The translations under genes were made by a program, and so were the position numbers. Shown piece by piece: positions 10,352 to 20,341 of a DNA stretch of 37,675 bases. This DNA comes from Bacteroidota bacterium. Its GTDB lineage: Bacteria > Bacteroidota > Bacteroidia > UBA7662. The notes below the pieces were generated by a model that was not told the DNA's origin, did not search any database, and saw only the letters and a list, made by a program, of their open reading frames with translations. Each line of letters opens with the position of its first letter. The first letter of the stretch is position 1. The DNA lies in contig VGFN01000004.1 of assembly GCA_016868875.1 (NCBI GenBank), positions 1 through 37,675 on the forward strand. The letters run 5' to 3'.

Positions 10352-11689
10352 ATGCCAAAAGCCAAGTCCAAGTCCCAAAAAATCTTTGTTCTCGACACCT
10401 CGGTCCTTCTGCATGATCATCACTCGGTCAATAATTTTCACGAGCACGATGTCGCCCTGCCGATTACGGTGCTCGAAGAATTGGATCAATTCAAAAAAGG
10501 CAATGACAGCCTGAATTTTGAAGCGCGAGAATTCATTCGTTTTCTGGACCAGCTTTCTCAATCCGGTAAATTACTGGATTGGATTGCAATTCCCGGAGCA
10601 CCGGGCGGACGCCTAAGGGTCGAAATGCGGGAGGATGCCTCGGTGGATGCGCATAAGATTTTTGGGCAACACAAGGCAGACCACAGAATTCTTAACACTG
10701 CTTTGCATCTCAAAGAATCCTACTCGGAACGCCCCGTTATTTTGGTGACCAAAGACGTCAATCTGCGGATCAAAGCCAGGGCCTTGGGCTTGGAGGCTGA
10801 AGATTATCGCTTTGGGAAGATCAAGAATCTGGAAGAAGTATATACCGGCAAATCCATCCGCAATGGAATTACGAACGCCTTGATCAATCAGATTTACAAA
10901 GAAGGTTTTGCGTCGGCTAAGGAAATGGGAATTAGCAATCCCAAGGCTAACGAGTACTTTATCCTACGCAATGGAAAAGATTCAGTGATGGCGTGTTACG
11001 ATGCTTACAGGGAGGAAATGACCCGCGTGGATAAACGTGTTGCCTACGGCATCAAGCCCCGTAATGCGGAACAGGCCTTTGCATTGCATGCGATTCTCAA
11101 CGAGAAGGTTCACTTGGTTACGCTGCAAGGCATTGCGGGCACGGGCAAAACTTTGCTTGCATTGGCCGGAGCTTTGGAGGCCCGCAGGCAGTACAAGCAG
11201 ATTTATTTGGCCAGACCTATCGTTCCCTTGAGCAACAAGGATATTGGCTATCTTCCCGGCGATATCAAGTCCAAATTGAATCCGTACATGGAGCCTTTGT
11301 ACGATAACCTGAAGTTCATCCAAAACCAGTACCATGAGGGGGATAAGGATTATCAAAAAATCACCGAAATGTTGCAGCAGGAGAAGTTGAGCATCGTTCC
11401 TTTGGCCTACATTCGGGGTCGATCCTTCTCCAATATTTGTTTTATCGTCGATGAAGCCCAGAACCTGACCCCGCACGAAGTCAAAACCATTATATCGAGG
11501 GCAGGAGAAGGGACCAAGATTATTTTCACCGGGGATATCAACCAAATCGATACCCCGTATTTGGATGCCCACTCCAACGGGCTCTCTTATATGGTGGATA
11601 AACTGAAAGGACAGCCCATTTTTGCCCATGTAACCCTGGAGAAAGGGGAGCGCTCGGACCTTGCGAACCTTGCCAATGAATTGTTATAG
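10352..11689 (+). CDS. PhoH family ATPase with N-terminal PIN domain
   Basis: N-terminal PIN-like FVLDTSVLLHD...LEELDQFK; PhoH Walker A GIAGTGKTLLALA and Walker B ICFIVDEAQNLTPHEVKTIISR; TGDINQID. Confidence 0.95.
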   Translation: MPKAKSKSQKIFVLDTSVLLHDHHSVNNFHEHDVALPITVLEELDQFKKGNDSLNFEAREFIRFLDQLSQSGKLLDWIAIPGAPGGRLRVEMREDASVDAHKIFGQHKADHRILNTALHLKESYSERPVILVTKDVNLRIKARALGLEAEDYRFGKIKNLEEVYTGKSIRNGITNALINQIYKEGFASAKEMGISNPKANEYFILRNGKDSVMACYDAYREEMTRVDKRVAYGIKPRNAEQAFALHAILNEKVHLVTLQGIAGTGKTLLALAGALEARRQYKQIYLARPIVPLSNKDIGYLPGDIKSKLNPYMEPLYDNLKFIQNQYHEGDKDYQKITEMLQQEKLSIVPLAYIRGRSFSNICFIVDEAQNLTPHEVKTIISRAGEGTKIIFTGDINQIDTPYLDAHSNGLSYMVDKLKGQPIFAHVTLEKGERSDLANLANELL

Positions 11690-11692
11690 GAA

Positions 11693-13006
11693 TTAACGAC
11701 TCTTCTGTCCCATGGAATTAACCTTGGTATAACCCACCAGACGATCGTAAGCCATACCAGCAGGGGGATGATAGTACACCAAGATTTCGTAATCGTTTTC
11801 GGTATCGCTGTGACTGCCTTCTATGGAAATGGCTTCGCAGAGGGACTCACCGGTTCGGTAGCGGTAGTCGTAGAAGCCTTGCTTAAGGTAAAGGGATTTC
11901 ACATATAGTCCACTTTCTTCTTGCCATTCCATGGCCATGGATTCATCGCAGGCTGACTGCCCAAAATCCCCTTGCAAATACACCCCGCTCCAGCTTTCGT
12001 TCAATTTTGGCTCTAGGGCGAAGGTGGTCCATACGTATTCGGATTCGGTATGGGGGGTCCTTTGCTCAAAATTTTGAATCAACGAACGCCCGTTCAAATC
12101 CCGCTGGCTGAGGTGGGCTTTGCTTGCCTGGGATTGATCGTTTTCGACCCATGCCTGGTATCCGTCCACCGTGCGGATTATTTTGGAAATTCGACGACCG
12201 GGGGCACGAACGGTACGCAGATCCACGGCCCTGTATTCGTTGTTGCCGTGGAACACGAGTTCAGGCTGTCCCCTGTAGGTCCATTGTTGGGGTGCCAAAA
12301 AAGTGGGGAAACCCGGACCCTTGCGCAGGCTGCTCCAATCGCCGTTCTGCATCACCTGGAAACTAAGATCCATGGCGGGTTGATTGATGAGCAATTTGCC
12401 AATGCCAAGCTCCAAGTCAATTTGCTGGGCTTGGTCTTGTTCGTTGGTTGCGAAAGCCCTTCGCACCATAGCCGAAACCGAAACGCGGTTTTCCAAAACC
12501 AAGAGCCTTCGGGTCAAAACGATTTCCTGCAGGTCTTGATCCGCATAGACCACCACTGCAAAATTGCCAGAGACTTTCGGCCGCAGGACTTCGGATGGAA
12601 CAGGGTGGCTGTAATGGGTGTATTGCTCCAGCGTATTGAAAGAAGGACGGTGCTGCTGAACCAGTTCCTGGCCTATGCCCTCCAAGGCTTGGGCTTCGAA
12701 CAAATCAGAGGCTGTCCAATCCCGACGGCAGGGGATGAGTCGCACGGTGTAGGGTTGGTATCCCCCGGCCAAGTCATCGAAACGAAGCATCAAAGGGGGG
12801 TTGTCCGAGCCCAGCTCCCAAACGGGTGAACCGAAAGGGTCTTGTTCGGTATGGAGCCGCACCGAATGGATATCCTTTTGCCAAATTTGATCCTGGTAAA
12901 CGTCAGGCCCTAGATTTGTACTCAAAGCATTGATCGACAAGGAGTTCAGCATCAATAACCCTGAGGTTGTGCATAGCAAGCGATGGCGCCAATTAGGAAA
13001 ATTCAT
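11693..13006 (-). CDS. type IX secretion system plug protein-like (DUF5103 family)
   Basis: Pattern of the DUF5103/T9SS plug family: signal-like N-terminus, PLMLRFDDLAGGYQPYTVRLIPCRRDW, QNGDWSSLRKG, QWTYRGQPELVFHGNNEYRAVDLR, GVYLQGDFG, GFYDYRY; ATG at 13006 preferred. Confidence 0.82.
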   Translation of the reverse strand: MNFPNWRHRLLCTTSGLLMLNSLSINALSTNLGPDVYQDQIWQKDIHSVRLHTEQDPFGSPVWELGSDNPPLMLRFDDLAGGYQPYTVRLIPCRRDWTASDLFEAQALEGIGQELVQQHRPSFNTLEQYTHYSHPVPSEVLRPKVSGNFAVVVYADQDLQEIVLTRRLLVLENRVSVSAMVRRAFATNEQDQAQQIDLELGIGKLLINQPAMDLSFQVMQNGDWSSLRKGPGFPTFLAPQQWTYRGQPELVFHGNNEYRAVDLRTVRAPGRRISKIIRTVDGYQAWVENDQSQASKAHLSQRDLNGRSLIQNFEQRTPHTESEYVWTTFALEPKLNESWSGVYLQGDFGQSACDESMAMEWQEESGLYVKSLYLKQGFYDYRYRTGESLCEAISIEGSHSDTENDYEILVYYHPPAGMAYDRLVGYTKVNSMGQKSR

Positions 13007-13030
13007 GATTGGCAAAATAATGGTTCGTTA

Positions 13031-13063
13031 TTGAGTTAACGTCGGTTTTGAAATGTATTTTTG
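13031..13063 (+). promoter_or_regulatory. putative Bacteroidota promoter of the nqr operon (TTG-N22-TATTTTTG)
   Basis: TTG at 13031-13033 and exact TAnnTTTG match at 13056-13063; nqrA ATG at 13079. Confidence 0.45.
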
Positions 13064-13078
13064 CCGCGCAAACATCCT

Positions 13079-14434
13079 ATGGCCCAAACCATCAGCCTTC
13101 GAAGGGGGTACGACATTAAGCTCGTAGGCACTCCCAGCTCCCAAAACATCCTTTCTTCCCCGTCCAACCATTGCGCCATCAGGCCTATCATCTTCAGATA
13201 CCAGAAGCTTAGGCTCTTGGTCGAAGAGGGTACGGCAGTCCTGGCAGGAACACCTTTGATGGAAGACAAAGCCTTTCCTGGATTGTACCTATGCAGTCCC
13301 GTCAGTGGCAAAGTACATCGAATTCAGCGTGGCCCCAAACGCGTTTTGGATGCCATTGTCCTTGAAGCAGATGCCGAAACCCGTTACCAGGATTTCGGTT
13401 CTGCCAAACCTGCGGAACTGGATGCCGAGGCCATTCGCTCCAAAATGATGAATTCAGGGGTCTGGGCCCATCTGCGCCAAAGGCCCTACAACCGCATGGC
13501 CAGGCCTGATGCCCAACCACGCTGCATCGTAATCTCGGCCTTCAATACAGCCCCCATGGCGGCAGACCGTGATTTTCAGGTCGAGAAAGATCCCGCAGCC
13601 TTTGCCGAAGGCCTCAAGGTGCTCCAGCAGCTGTGCAAGGGCAAGGTTTACCTCAATATCCATCAACGATTAACCCGATCCAAGGAGGTCACCGGAGCCC
13701 AGGGGGTTCAAATTCATTCCTTCGATGGGCCTCATCCTTCGGGAAATGTGGGCATTCAAATGCACCATCTTGGTCCGATTGCCAAAGGGGATTGCGTATG
13801 GACCATGACCCCTGCCGATGTCATCATCCTAGGTCGCCTTTTCTTGACAGGTTACTACGATGCCCGACGTTGGGTTGCGGTCGGTGGTTCTTCTTTGCAA
13901 AAACCGGGTTACACCCAGGCGATTCTGGGGGCCTCTGTTTCCGGCCTCCTCCAAGGCGCAGGATTGAAAGGAGGGGAGCATCGAATCATATCCGGAGATG
14001 TGCTGAGCGGGGAACAGGTGGATGCTGACGGATTTCTTGGTTTTTATCACGATCAATTAAGTGTTATTCCGGAAGGCCGGGACTTGGAATTTTTGGGTTG
14101 GTTGTTACCATCCTATGCCCGTCCTGATATTTCCAGGTCGTTCTTGTCGGGTTGGTTGAGCAATCGTTCCTACCAAGTCAACACCAATACCCACGGCGAA
14201 GAGCGGGCTTTTGTGATGACGGGGCAATACGAAAAGGTTTTACCAATGGATTTGCTGCCGACCTATTTACTCAAGGCCATTCATTACCAGGATGTCGAAG
14301 AAATGGAGCAATTGGGTCTGCACGAATTGGATGAGGAGGATGTGGCCCTCTGTGAATTTGTTTGCACCTCCAAAATACCAGTCCAAGAAATGGTTCGAAA
14401 AGGGCTCGACCTGCTCATCGGGGAAGAGGAATAA
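13079..14434 (+). CDS. nqrA: Na(+)-translocating NADH:quinone reductase subunit A
   Basis: MAQTISLRRGYDIKLVGTP; first gene of a complete nqrABCDEF set. Confidence 0.96.
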   Translation: MAQTISLRRGYDIKLVGTPSSQNILSSPSNHCAIRPIIFRYQKLRLLVEEGTAVLAGTPLMEDKAFPGLYLCSPVSGKVHRIQRGPKRVLDAIVLEADAETRYQDFGSAKPAELDAEAIRSKMMNSGVWAHLRQRPYNRMARPDAQPRCIVISAFNTAPMAADRDFQVEKDPAAFAEGLKVLQQLCKGKVYLNIHQRLTRSKEVTGAQGVQIHSFDGPHPSGNVGIQMHHLGPIAKGDCVWTMTPADVIILGRLFLTGYYDARRWVAVGGSSLQKPGYTQAILGASVSGLLQGAGLKGGEHRIISGDVLSGEQVDADGFLGFYHDQLSVIPEGRDLEFLGWLLPSYARPDISRSFLSGWLSNRSYQVNTNTHGEERAFVMTGQYEKVLPMDLLPTYLLKAIHYQDVEEMEQLGLHELDEEDVALCEFVCTSKIPVQEMVRKGLDLLIGEEE

Positions 14435-14478
14435 GCACCATCCATTAACATTCAAATAGTTACAATTTTAGTTCTCCC

Positions 14479-15669
14479 ATGGAATTTCTAAAAAAGAAAA
14501 TATTGGAACTGCGCCCTGACTTCGAGAAAGGTGGGAAATATGCGCAATTTCACACCCTTTTTGACGGTTTCGCGACCTTTCTTTTCACCCCGGACCGGGT
14601 GAGCCGTGGTGGTACCCACATCAAGGCAGGCATCGATCTTAAGCGGACCATGTTCTTTGTGATTTTGGCCATGGTACCGTCTTTGTTGTTTGGGATTTTT
14701 AATGTGGGTCATCAGCATTTCTTGGCTTTGGGTGAGTTTGCTGGCTCTCCTTTGAACGGTCTTTGGGACAAGTTCTTTTATGGTGCTCTCAAAGTGCTTC
14801 CCATTGTGATCGTTTCCTATTCGGTGGGTTTGGGAATTGAGTTTTTTGTGGCTTCCAAAAAGGGCCATGCCATCAACGAAGGCTTCCTGGTTTCCGGTAT
14901 GTTAATCCCCTTGGTCCTTCCCCCTGATATTCCTTTGTGGATGGTGGGATTGTCGACTGCTTTTGCGGTTGTTTTTGCCAAAGAAGTTTTTGGGGGTACC
15001 GGTATGAATGTCTTGAACGTGGCCTTGACTGCCCGGGTCTTTTTGTTTTTTGCCTACCCTACGTTTATGAGTGGGGATCAAGTTTGGATTTCGGAGAAGC
15101 CGGATGTTTACAGCGGTGCGACGGCTTTGGCCAATGCAGCAGCGACCGGCACTCCTTTTCAGATTTCTGCAGACCAACCCTGGAATTATTCTCTGCAGGA
15201 TATGGTGGTTGGCTTGATTCCGGGCTCGATTGGAGAGACCTCCAAAATTGCGATCCTCTTGGGTGCTGCCTTCTTGATTATCACGGGGATAGGGTCTGGC
15301 GTTATCATGATTTCGGTGATTTTGGGAGCTTTGTTGATGGGCCTCATCTTTAACGGAATTGGGATGACGCCATTCATGAACATGCCCTTCTATTTACACT
15401 TGGCCATGGGCGGTCTACTCTTTGGAGCGGTCTTCATGGCCACGGATCCGGTAACGGCGGCGCATACAGGGACCGGTAAGTGGATCTACGGACTTTTGGT
15501 CGGTATGATGGCGGTCATGATTCGGGTTTTTAATCCGGCCTACCCCGAAGGAATCATGTTAGCTGTTTTGTTCGGGAATGTGATGGCTCCCCTCATTGAC
15601 AATTATGTGGTTCAAGCCAATATTGCCCGTCGTAACAAACGACTCGCTGCCCGCACCTCCCTTGCCTAA
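14479..15669 (+). CDS. nqrB: Na(+)-translocating NADH:quinone reductase subunit B
   Basis: Polytopic membrane protein with the flavinylation motif YSGATALANAA; gene order. Confidence 0.97.
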   Translation: MEFLKKKILELRPDFEKGGKYAQFHTLFDGFATFLFTPDRVSRGGTHIKAGIDLKRTMFFVILAMVPSLLFGIFNVGHQHFLALGEFAGSPLNGLWDKFFYGALKVLPIVIVSYSVGLGIEFFVASKKGHAINEGFLVSGMLIPLVLPPDIPLWMVGLSTAFAVVFAKEVFGGTGMNVLNVALTARVFLFFAYPTFMSGDQVWISEKPDVYSGATALANAAATGTPFQISADQPWNYSLQDMVVGLIPGSIGETSKIAILLGAAFLIITGIGSGVIMISVILGALLMGLIFNGIGMTPFMNMPFYLHLAMGGLLFGAVFMATDPVTAAHTGTGKWIYGLLVGMMAVMIRVFNPAYPEGIMLAVLFGNVMAPLIDNYVVQANIARRNKRLAARTSLA

Positions 15670-15687
15670 AAATTCATACTAGACCCT

Positions 15688-16410
15688 ATGTCATCCAAAG
15701 GAAATTCAGGTACCATCGTCTTCGCCCTGGTGGTGACGACTTTATCAGCTGCTTTGCTGGCCGCTGCGGCGACCATACTCAAGCCTGCTCAGGACGAGAA
15801 TGTCCTCAAAGAAAAGCAGCAAAACATTCTATCCCTGGTGGGGTTGAACGGCCCCAACGATTACAAAAAATTCGACCAACTGGTTCAGGGTTTGGTCATT
15901 GACCAAGAAGGTCAACAGGTACAAGGCGTGGAGGCTCTTGCTTTGGATTTGGCTTTGGAGAAAAAATTGAATACTAAAAACCCCGCTTACAAGGTTCGTT
16001 ACCCCATGTACGTTTACCAGGATCCCCGTGGTCGGACCACGTATTTACTCCAGGTGGCCGGTACCGGTTTGTGGGGTCCCATTTGGGGCTATTTGGCTTT
16101 GGACGAGGATGGTAATACCCTCCGTTCGGCCATTTTTGATCACAAAGGGGAAACCCCGGGCTTGGGTGCCGAAATCAATACCGACGTCTTTGAGCAACAA
16201 TTTATTAACAAAAAACTCCTCAACGAGCAAGGTGATTTTGTCTCGGTCAAAGTCGAGAAAGGAAAGCATGATGCGAGCATGCCCCATGCGGTCGATGCCA
16301 TCAGTGGTGGTACCATTACCTCCAACGGTGTGAGCAAGATGCTTGAACAAGATTTGGTATGTTATCTAAAATATATCCGTCAACAATCCACACAATCCCC
16401 TCAACTATGA
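15688..16410 (+). CDS. nqrC: Na(+)-translocating NADH:quinone reductase subunit C
   Basis: N-terminal TM, GLWGPIWGYLALD, GETPGLGAEI, VDAISGGTITSNGVSKML; gene order. Confidence 0.97.
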   Translation: MSSKGNSGTIVFALVVTTLSAALLAAAATILKPAQDENVLKEKQQNILSLVGLNGPNDYKKFDQLVQGLVIDQEGQQVQGVEALALDLALEKKLNTKNPAYKVRYPMYVYQDPRGRTTYLLQVAGTGLWGPIWGYLALDEDGNTLRSAIFDHKGETPGLGAEINTDVFEQQFINKKLLNEQGDFVSVKVEKGKHDASMPHAVDAISGGTITSNGVSKMLEQDLVCYLKYIRQQSTQSPQL

Positions 16411-17075
16411 GCGACGTATTGGTTCAAAGTCCCGCCGAAAAAAAGCCCCTTCTCGGCAAAAAAGAGAGGAAACTCATCACCGACCCTTTGTCGGACAACA
16501 ATCCGGTGACCATACAGGTTTTGGGGATCTGTTCGGCTTTGGCCGTTACGACTCAAATGAAACCCACCATGGTTATGGCTTTGTCGGTCACGGCGGTGGT
16601 TGCCTTATCCAATTTGGTGATATCGCTCATGAGGAATGCCATTCCGCCTAGAATTCGAATCATCGTCCAACTGACGGTCGTGTCCGTTTTGGTTATTTTG
16701 GTGGACCAGATTCTCAAGGCCTACATGTACGATATCAGCAAACAGCTTTCGGTTTTTGTCGGTTTGATTATCACCAACTGCATTGTGATGGGTCGCCTTG
16801 AGGCTTATGCCATGGGTAACAAACCTTTTCCATCGTTGTTGGATGGTTTAGGGAATGGATTTGGTTACGGAGCGGTCATCCTTACGGTGGCTTTCTTTCG
16901 TGAATTGTTGGGTAGTGGCAAGCTTTTTGGCTTCAAAGTCATTCCTGACGCTGTATACGAAGCCGGCTATGTCAACAACGGGTTGATGATGATTCCTGCA
17001 GGAGCCTTGTTCGTGGTCGCCTGTTATATCTGGGTTCAAAGAAGTTTTGCTAAACATTTGGAGGAAAAAGAATGA
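16407..17075 (+). CDS. nqrD: Na(+)-translocating NADH:quinone reductase subunit D
   Basis: Start [13 protein letters not shown] via ATGA overlap with the nqrC stop; [32 protein letters not shown]. Confidence 0.97.
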   Translation: MSDVLVQSPAEKKPLLGKKERKLITDPLSDNNPVTIQVLGICSALAVTTQMKPTMVMALSVTAVVALSNLVISLMRNAIPPRIRIIVQLTVVSVLVILVDQILKAYMYDISKQLSVFVGLIITNCIVMGRLEAYAMGNKPFPSLLDGLGNGFGYGAVILTVAFFRELLGSGKLFGFKVIPDAVYEAGYVNNGLMMIPAGALFVVACYIWVQRSFAKHLEEKE

Positions 17076-17704
17076 GCACCTTATTTCTGGCCGCGGATTT
17101 GGTATCCGTTTTTGTTCGGTCGATTTTTATCGACAACATGATTTTTGCTTACTTTCTGGGCATGTGTTCCTATTTGGCCGTTTCCAAAAATGTCAAAACG
17201 GCCTTGGGCCTTGGTGTGGCGGTTGTCTTTGTATTGACTATTACCGTTCCCCTGAATTGGCTACTTTTGAACAAGGTTTTGAAGGAAGGGGCCCTGGCTT
17301 GGATTAGTCCGTCCTTGGCCAAGGTTGACCTGAGTTTTTTGGCCTTCATTATGTTTATTGCAACCATTGCATCCATGACGCAATTGGTTGAAATGTTGGT
17401 CGAAAAACTTTCTCCTGAATTGTACGGGGCCTTGGGGATTTTTCTTCCTCTGATAGCGGTGAATTGTTCCATTTTGGGGGGATCCCTGTTTATGCAAGAA
17501 AGAGATTATGAATTGGCCGAAGCAGCGGTCTTTGGCTTAGGTTCAGGTGTAGGTTGGTTAATTGCGATTGTTGCAATCGCCGCTATTCGAATGAGACTGC
17601 GTTATTCGGATGTCCCAGCTCCTTTGCGTGGGTTGGGTATAACATTTATCATTACAGGCTTAATGGGCATCGCATTTATGAGCTTTTTGGGTATTACGCT
17701 TTAA
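17072..17704 (+). CDS. nqrE: Na(+)-translocating NADH:quinone reductase subunit E
   Basis: [32 protein letters not shown] and [21 protein letters not shown] overlap with nqrD. Confidence 0.97.
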   Translation: MSTLFLAADLVSVFVRSIFIDNMIFAYFLGMCSYLAVSKNVKTALGLGVAVVFVLTITVPLNWLLLNKVLKEGALAWISPSLAKVDLSFLAFIMFIATIASMTQLVEMLVEKLSPELYGALGIFLPLIAVNCSILGGSLFMQERDYELAEAAVFGLGSGVGWLIAIVAIAAIRMRLRYSDVPAPLRGLGITFIITGLMGIAFMSFLGITL

Positions 17705-17716
17705 TTCTATACGACC

Positions 17717-19036
17717 ATGTTAACCGGGGCTACCTTATCCATCATTTTTTATTCCATCCTGGCTTTTTCCGGGGTCATACTGTTGCTGGTTTTTGTCCTG
17801 ATGTATGCGCAGGCCAAATTGGTCAACAGCGGGGATGTCCAAATTATTGTCAACGGAGATACGGCGAATCCCATGAAGGTGGCGGCGGGGTCGACCCTGC
17901 TCAGCACCTTGTCGGAACGTAAATTGTTTTTGCCATCTGCCTGCGGTGGTGGTGGAACCTGCGCCATGTGCAAATGCCAAATTCTGGAAGGCGGGGGCGA
18001 TGTCTTGCCTACCGAAAAAGGGCATTTGAACCGACGTGAACAAGCCGAGCATTGGCGTTTGGCCTGCCAGGTCAAGGTCAAGAATGACATGAAGATTCAG
18101 ATTCCCGAAGAAATTTTTGGAATCAAAAAATGGGAGTGCGAAGTGGTCTCCAATTACAACGTGGCCACCTTCATCAAAGAATTCACCGTCAAACTGCCCG
18201 AAGGCGAGAATTTACATTTTGAGGCCGGGGGGTATATCCAGGTGGATGTACCTGCTTGCACCGTTGATTTCAAAAACATCGATATCGCTCCATCGCCCGA
18301 TGATCCTGCAGGGCCGGAAAAGTTCAAGGAAGACTGGGACAAATTCAAGCTTTGGGATCTCAAAATGGTCAATCCCGAGCCCATATTCCGTGCCTATTCC
18401 ATGGCCAACCACCCCGCCGAAGGAAACATCATCAAGCTGAACATTCGTATTGCGACCCCCCCCTGGGATAGGGCCAGCAATGCCTGGATGAAAGTGAACC
18501 CCGGGGTTTGTTCGTCTTTTGTTTTTAATTGCAAACCGGGGGATAAGGTCACCATTTCAGGACCTTACGGGGAGTTCTTTATCAAAGATACCCAGAAAGA
18601 AATGGTCTATGTAGGCGGTGGCGCCGGAATGGCTCCGCTGCGTGCTCACATTTTTCACCTCTTTCATACCCTCAAAACAGGCCGTAAGGTTTCGTATTGG
18701 TACGGGGGTCGCTCCAAGCGGGAGTTGTTTTATGTGGACGAGTTTCGTGCCATCGAAAAAGAGTTCCCCAATTTTCGTTTTCATGTCGTCCTTTCGGAGC
18801 CTCTGCCCGAGGATCATTGGAAGGTATGCCAGGGCTTGGACGATCGGGAAGGGGATGGGTTTTTGGGCTTTGTGCACCAGTCATTCATTGACAATTACCT
18901 CAGCAAGCACAAGGAACCGGAAGAAATCGAATTTTATTTCTGCGGTCCTCCTATGATGAATGCAGCCGTGTTGAAGATGTGCGATGATTGGGGTATACCG
19001 AAGGAACACGTCGCTTTTGATGATTTTGGGGGTTAG
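17717..19036 (+). CDS. nqrF: Na(+)-translocating NADH:quinone reductase subunit F
   Basis: 2Fe-2S motif [16 protein letters not shown]...[22 protein letters not shown] site; [16 protein letters not shown] site. Confidence 0.97.
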   Translation: MLTGATLSIIFYSILAFSGVILLLVFVLMYAQAKLVNSGDVQIIVNGDTANPMKVAAGSTLLSTLSERKLFLPSACGGGGTCAMCKCQILEGGGDVLPTEKGHLNRREQAEHWRLACQVKVKNDMKIQIPEEIFGIKKWECEVVSNYNVATFIKEFTVKLPEGENLHFEAGGYIQVDVPACTVDFKNIDIAPSPDDPAGPEKFKEDWDKFKLWDLKMVNPEPIFRAYSMANHPAEGNIIKLNIRIATPPWDRASNAWMKVNPGVCSSFVFNCKPGDKVTISGPYGEFFIKDTQKEMVYVGGGAGMAPLRAHIFHLFHTLKTGRKVSYWYGGRSKRELFYVDEFRAIEKEFPNFRFHVVLSEPLPEDHWKVCQGLDDREGDGFLGFVHQSFIDNYLSKHKEPEEIEFYFCGPPMMNAAVLKMCDDWGIPKEHVAFDDFGG

Positions 19037-19078
19037 TCGCCTGATTTATCTTCTTTGTAGCCGTTTAATCCAGCTCCC

Positions 19079-20272
19079 ATGAATATTCACGAATACCAAG
19101 GCAAAGCCTTGTTGTCGCAATACGGTGTTACCGTTCAACGAGGAATTTTGGCCTCCACTCCCGATGAGGCGGTTCAGGCTGCCAACGCAATGCAGGAGCA
19201 AACGGGAACAAGTTGGTGGGTGGTCAAGGCCCAGGTGCATGCCGGGGGTCGGGGCAAAGGGGGTGGTATCAAATTAGCCAAGTCCTTGGAACAGGTTCAA
19301 GACTTGAGCTCCCAAATTTTGGGTATGCAATTGGTCACTCCCCAAACCGGGTCGGCGGGCAAAAAGGTTCATTCGGTTTTGATTGCCGAGGATGTCTATG
19401 CCCCGGGGCCATCCCCTGTGCAGGAGTTTTATTTATCGGTTTTGTTGGATCGGGCCCAAGGCGGTTTTGTGATGGTGTATTCCCCGGAGGGTGGAATGGA
19501 CATCGAAGAAGTGGCCGAAAAACACCCCGAAAAAATCTACAGAGAGTGGATTGACCCCACCATTGGTTTTCAAGCCTATCAAGCCCGCCGCGTGGCTTTG
19601 AACCTAGGTCTTAAGGGACAGGCCTTCAAACAAATGGTGGCTTTTTGCCAAAATTTGGTCAAGGCCTTCGAAGGGGTAGAGGCCTCCTTGTTCGAAATCA
19701 ATCCCGTTCTCAAAACATCGGATGATCGCATCTTGGCGGTGGATGCCAAAGTCAATATTGATGACAATGCCTTGATGCGGGTTCCTGAAATTGCGGCGAT
19801 GCATGATCCCCGTGAGGAGGACCCCACCGAGCTCAAGGCCGCATCGTTCAATTTGAACTATGTTAAATTGGACGGGAATGTCGGCTGCATGGTGAACGGT
19901 GCCGGCCTGGCCATGGCCACCATGGACATGATCCAATTGAGTGGAGGAAGTCCCGCGAATTTCTTGGATGTTGGCGGCACGGCCTCCGCGGAACGGGTTG
20001 CCCAAGCCTTTAATATTATTTTGGAAGATCCCAACGTCAAGGCCATTTTGGTTAACATTTTTGGAGGAATCGTGCGTTGCGATCGTGTTGCCAACGGTAT
20101 CGTAGAAGCTTGCAAAACCTTGGGTGATTTGCGTGTTCCCTTGATTGTTCGCCTCCAGGGAACCAACGCCAACGACGCCAAGGACATCTTGGAATCATCG
20201 GGATTGCCTATACGGGCTGCCATCACCCTCGAGGATGCGGCCAAGGCGGTTTCAGATTCCCTCGCCGCCTAA
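19079..20272 (+). CDS. sucC: succinate--CoA ligase (ADP-forming) subunit beta
   Basis: MNIHEYQGKALLSQYGV; VNIFGGIVRCDRVANGIVEA; LQGTNANDAKDIL. Confidence 0.96.
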   Translation: MNIHEYQGKALLSQYGVTVQRGILASTPDEAVQAANAMQEQTGTSWWVVKAQVHAGGRGKGGGIKLAKSLEQVQDLSSQILGMQLVTPQTGSAGKKVHSVLIAEDVYAPGPSPVQEFYLSVLLDRAQGGFVMVYSPEGGMDIEEVAEKHPEKIYREWIDPTIGFQAYQARRVALNLGLKGQAFKQMVAFCQNLVKAFEGVEASLFEINPVLKTSDDRILAVDAKVNIDDNALMRVPEIAAMHDPREEDPTELKAASFNLNYVKLDGNVGCMVNGAGLAMATMDMIQLSGGSPANFLDVGGTASAERVAQAFNIILEDPNVKAILVNIFGGIVRCDRVANGIVEACKTLGDLRVPLIVRLQGTNANDAKDILESSGLPIRAAITLEDAAKAVSDSLAA

Positions 20273-20341
20273 ACTAAGAAGCCACCTCTTCGGGCCACGT
20301 AATTTGCCCTAATTCCTTCATCTTGCCTTAATTTTACCCTG

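Noticed and set aside
10280-10561. N-terminal extension of the thiolase ORF to 10561
   Set aside because: It overlaps the start of the PhoH gene on the other strand, the extra sequence is unlike thiolases, and a TATCTTTG element lies at 10310-10317 just upstream of the canonical start.
10982-11629. 215-aa minus-strand ORF opposite PhoH
   Set aside because: Antisense to the conserved PhoH ATPase domain.
12050-12829. 259-aa plus-strand ORF opposite the T9SS plug-like gene
   Set aside because: Shadow ORF on the non-coding strand, no domain pattern.
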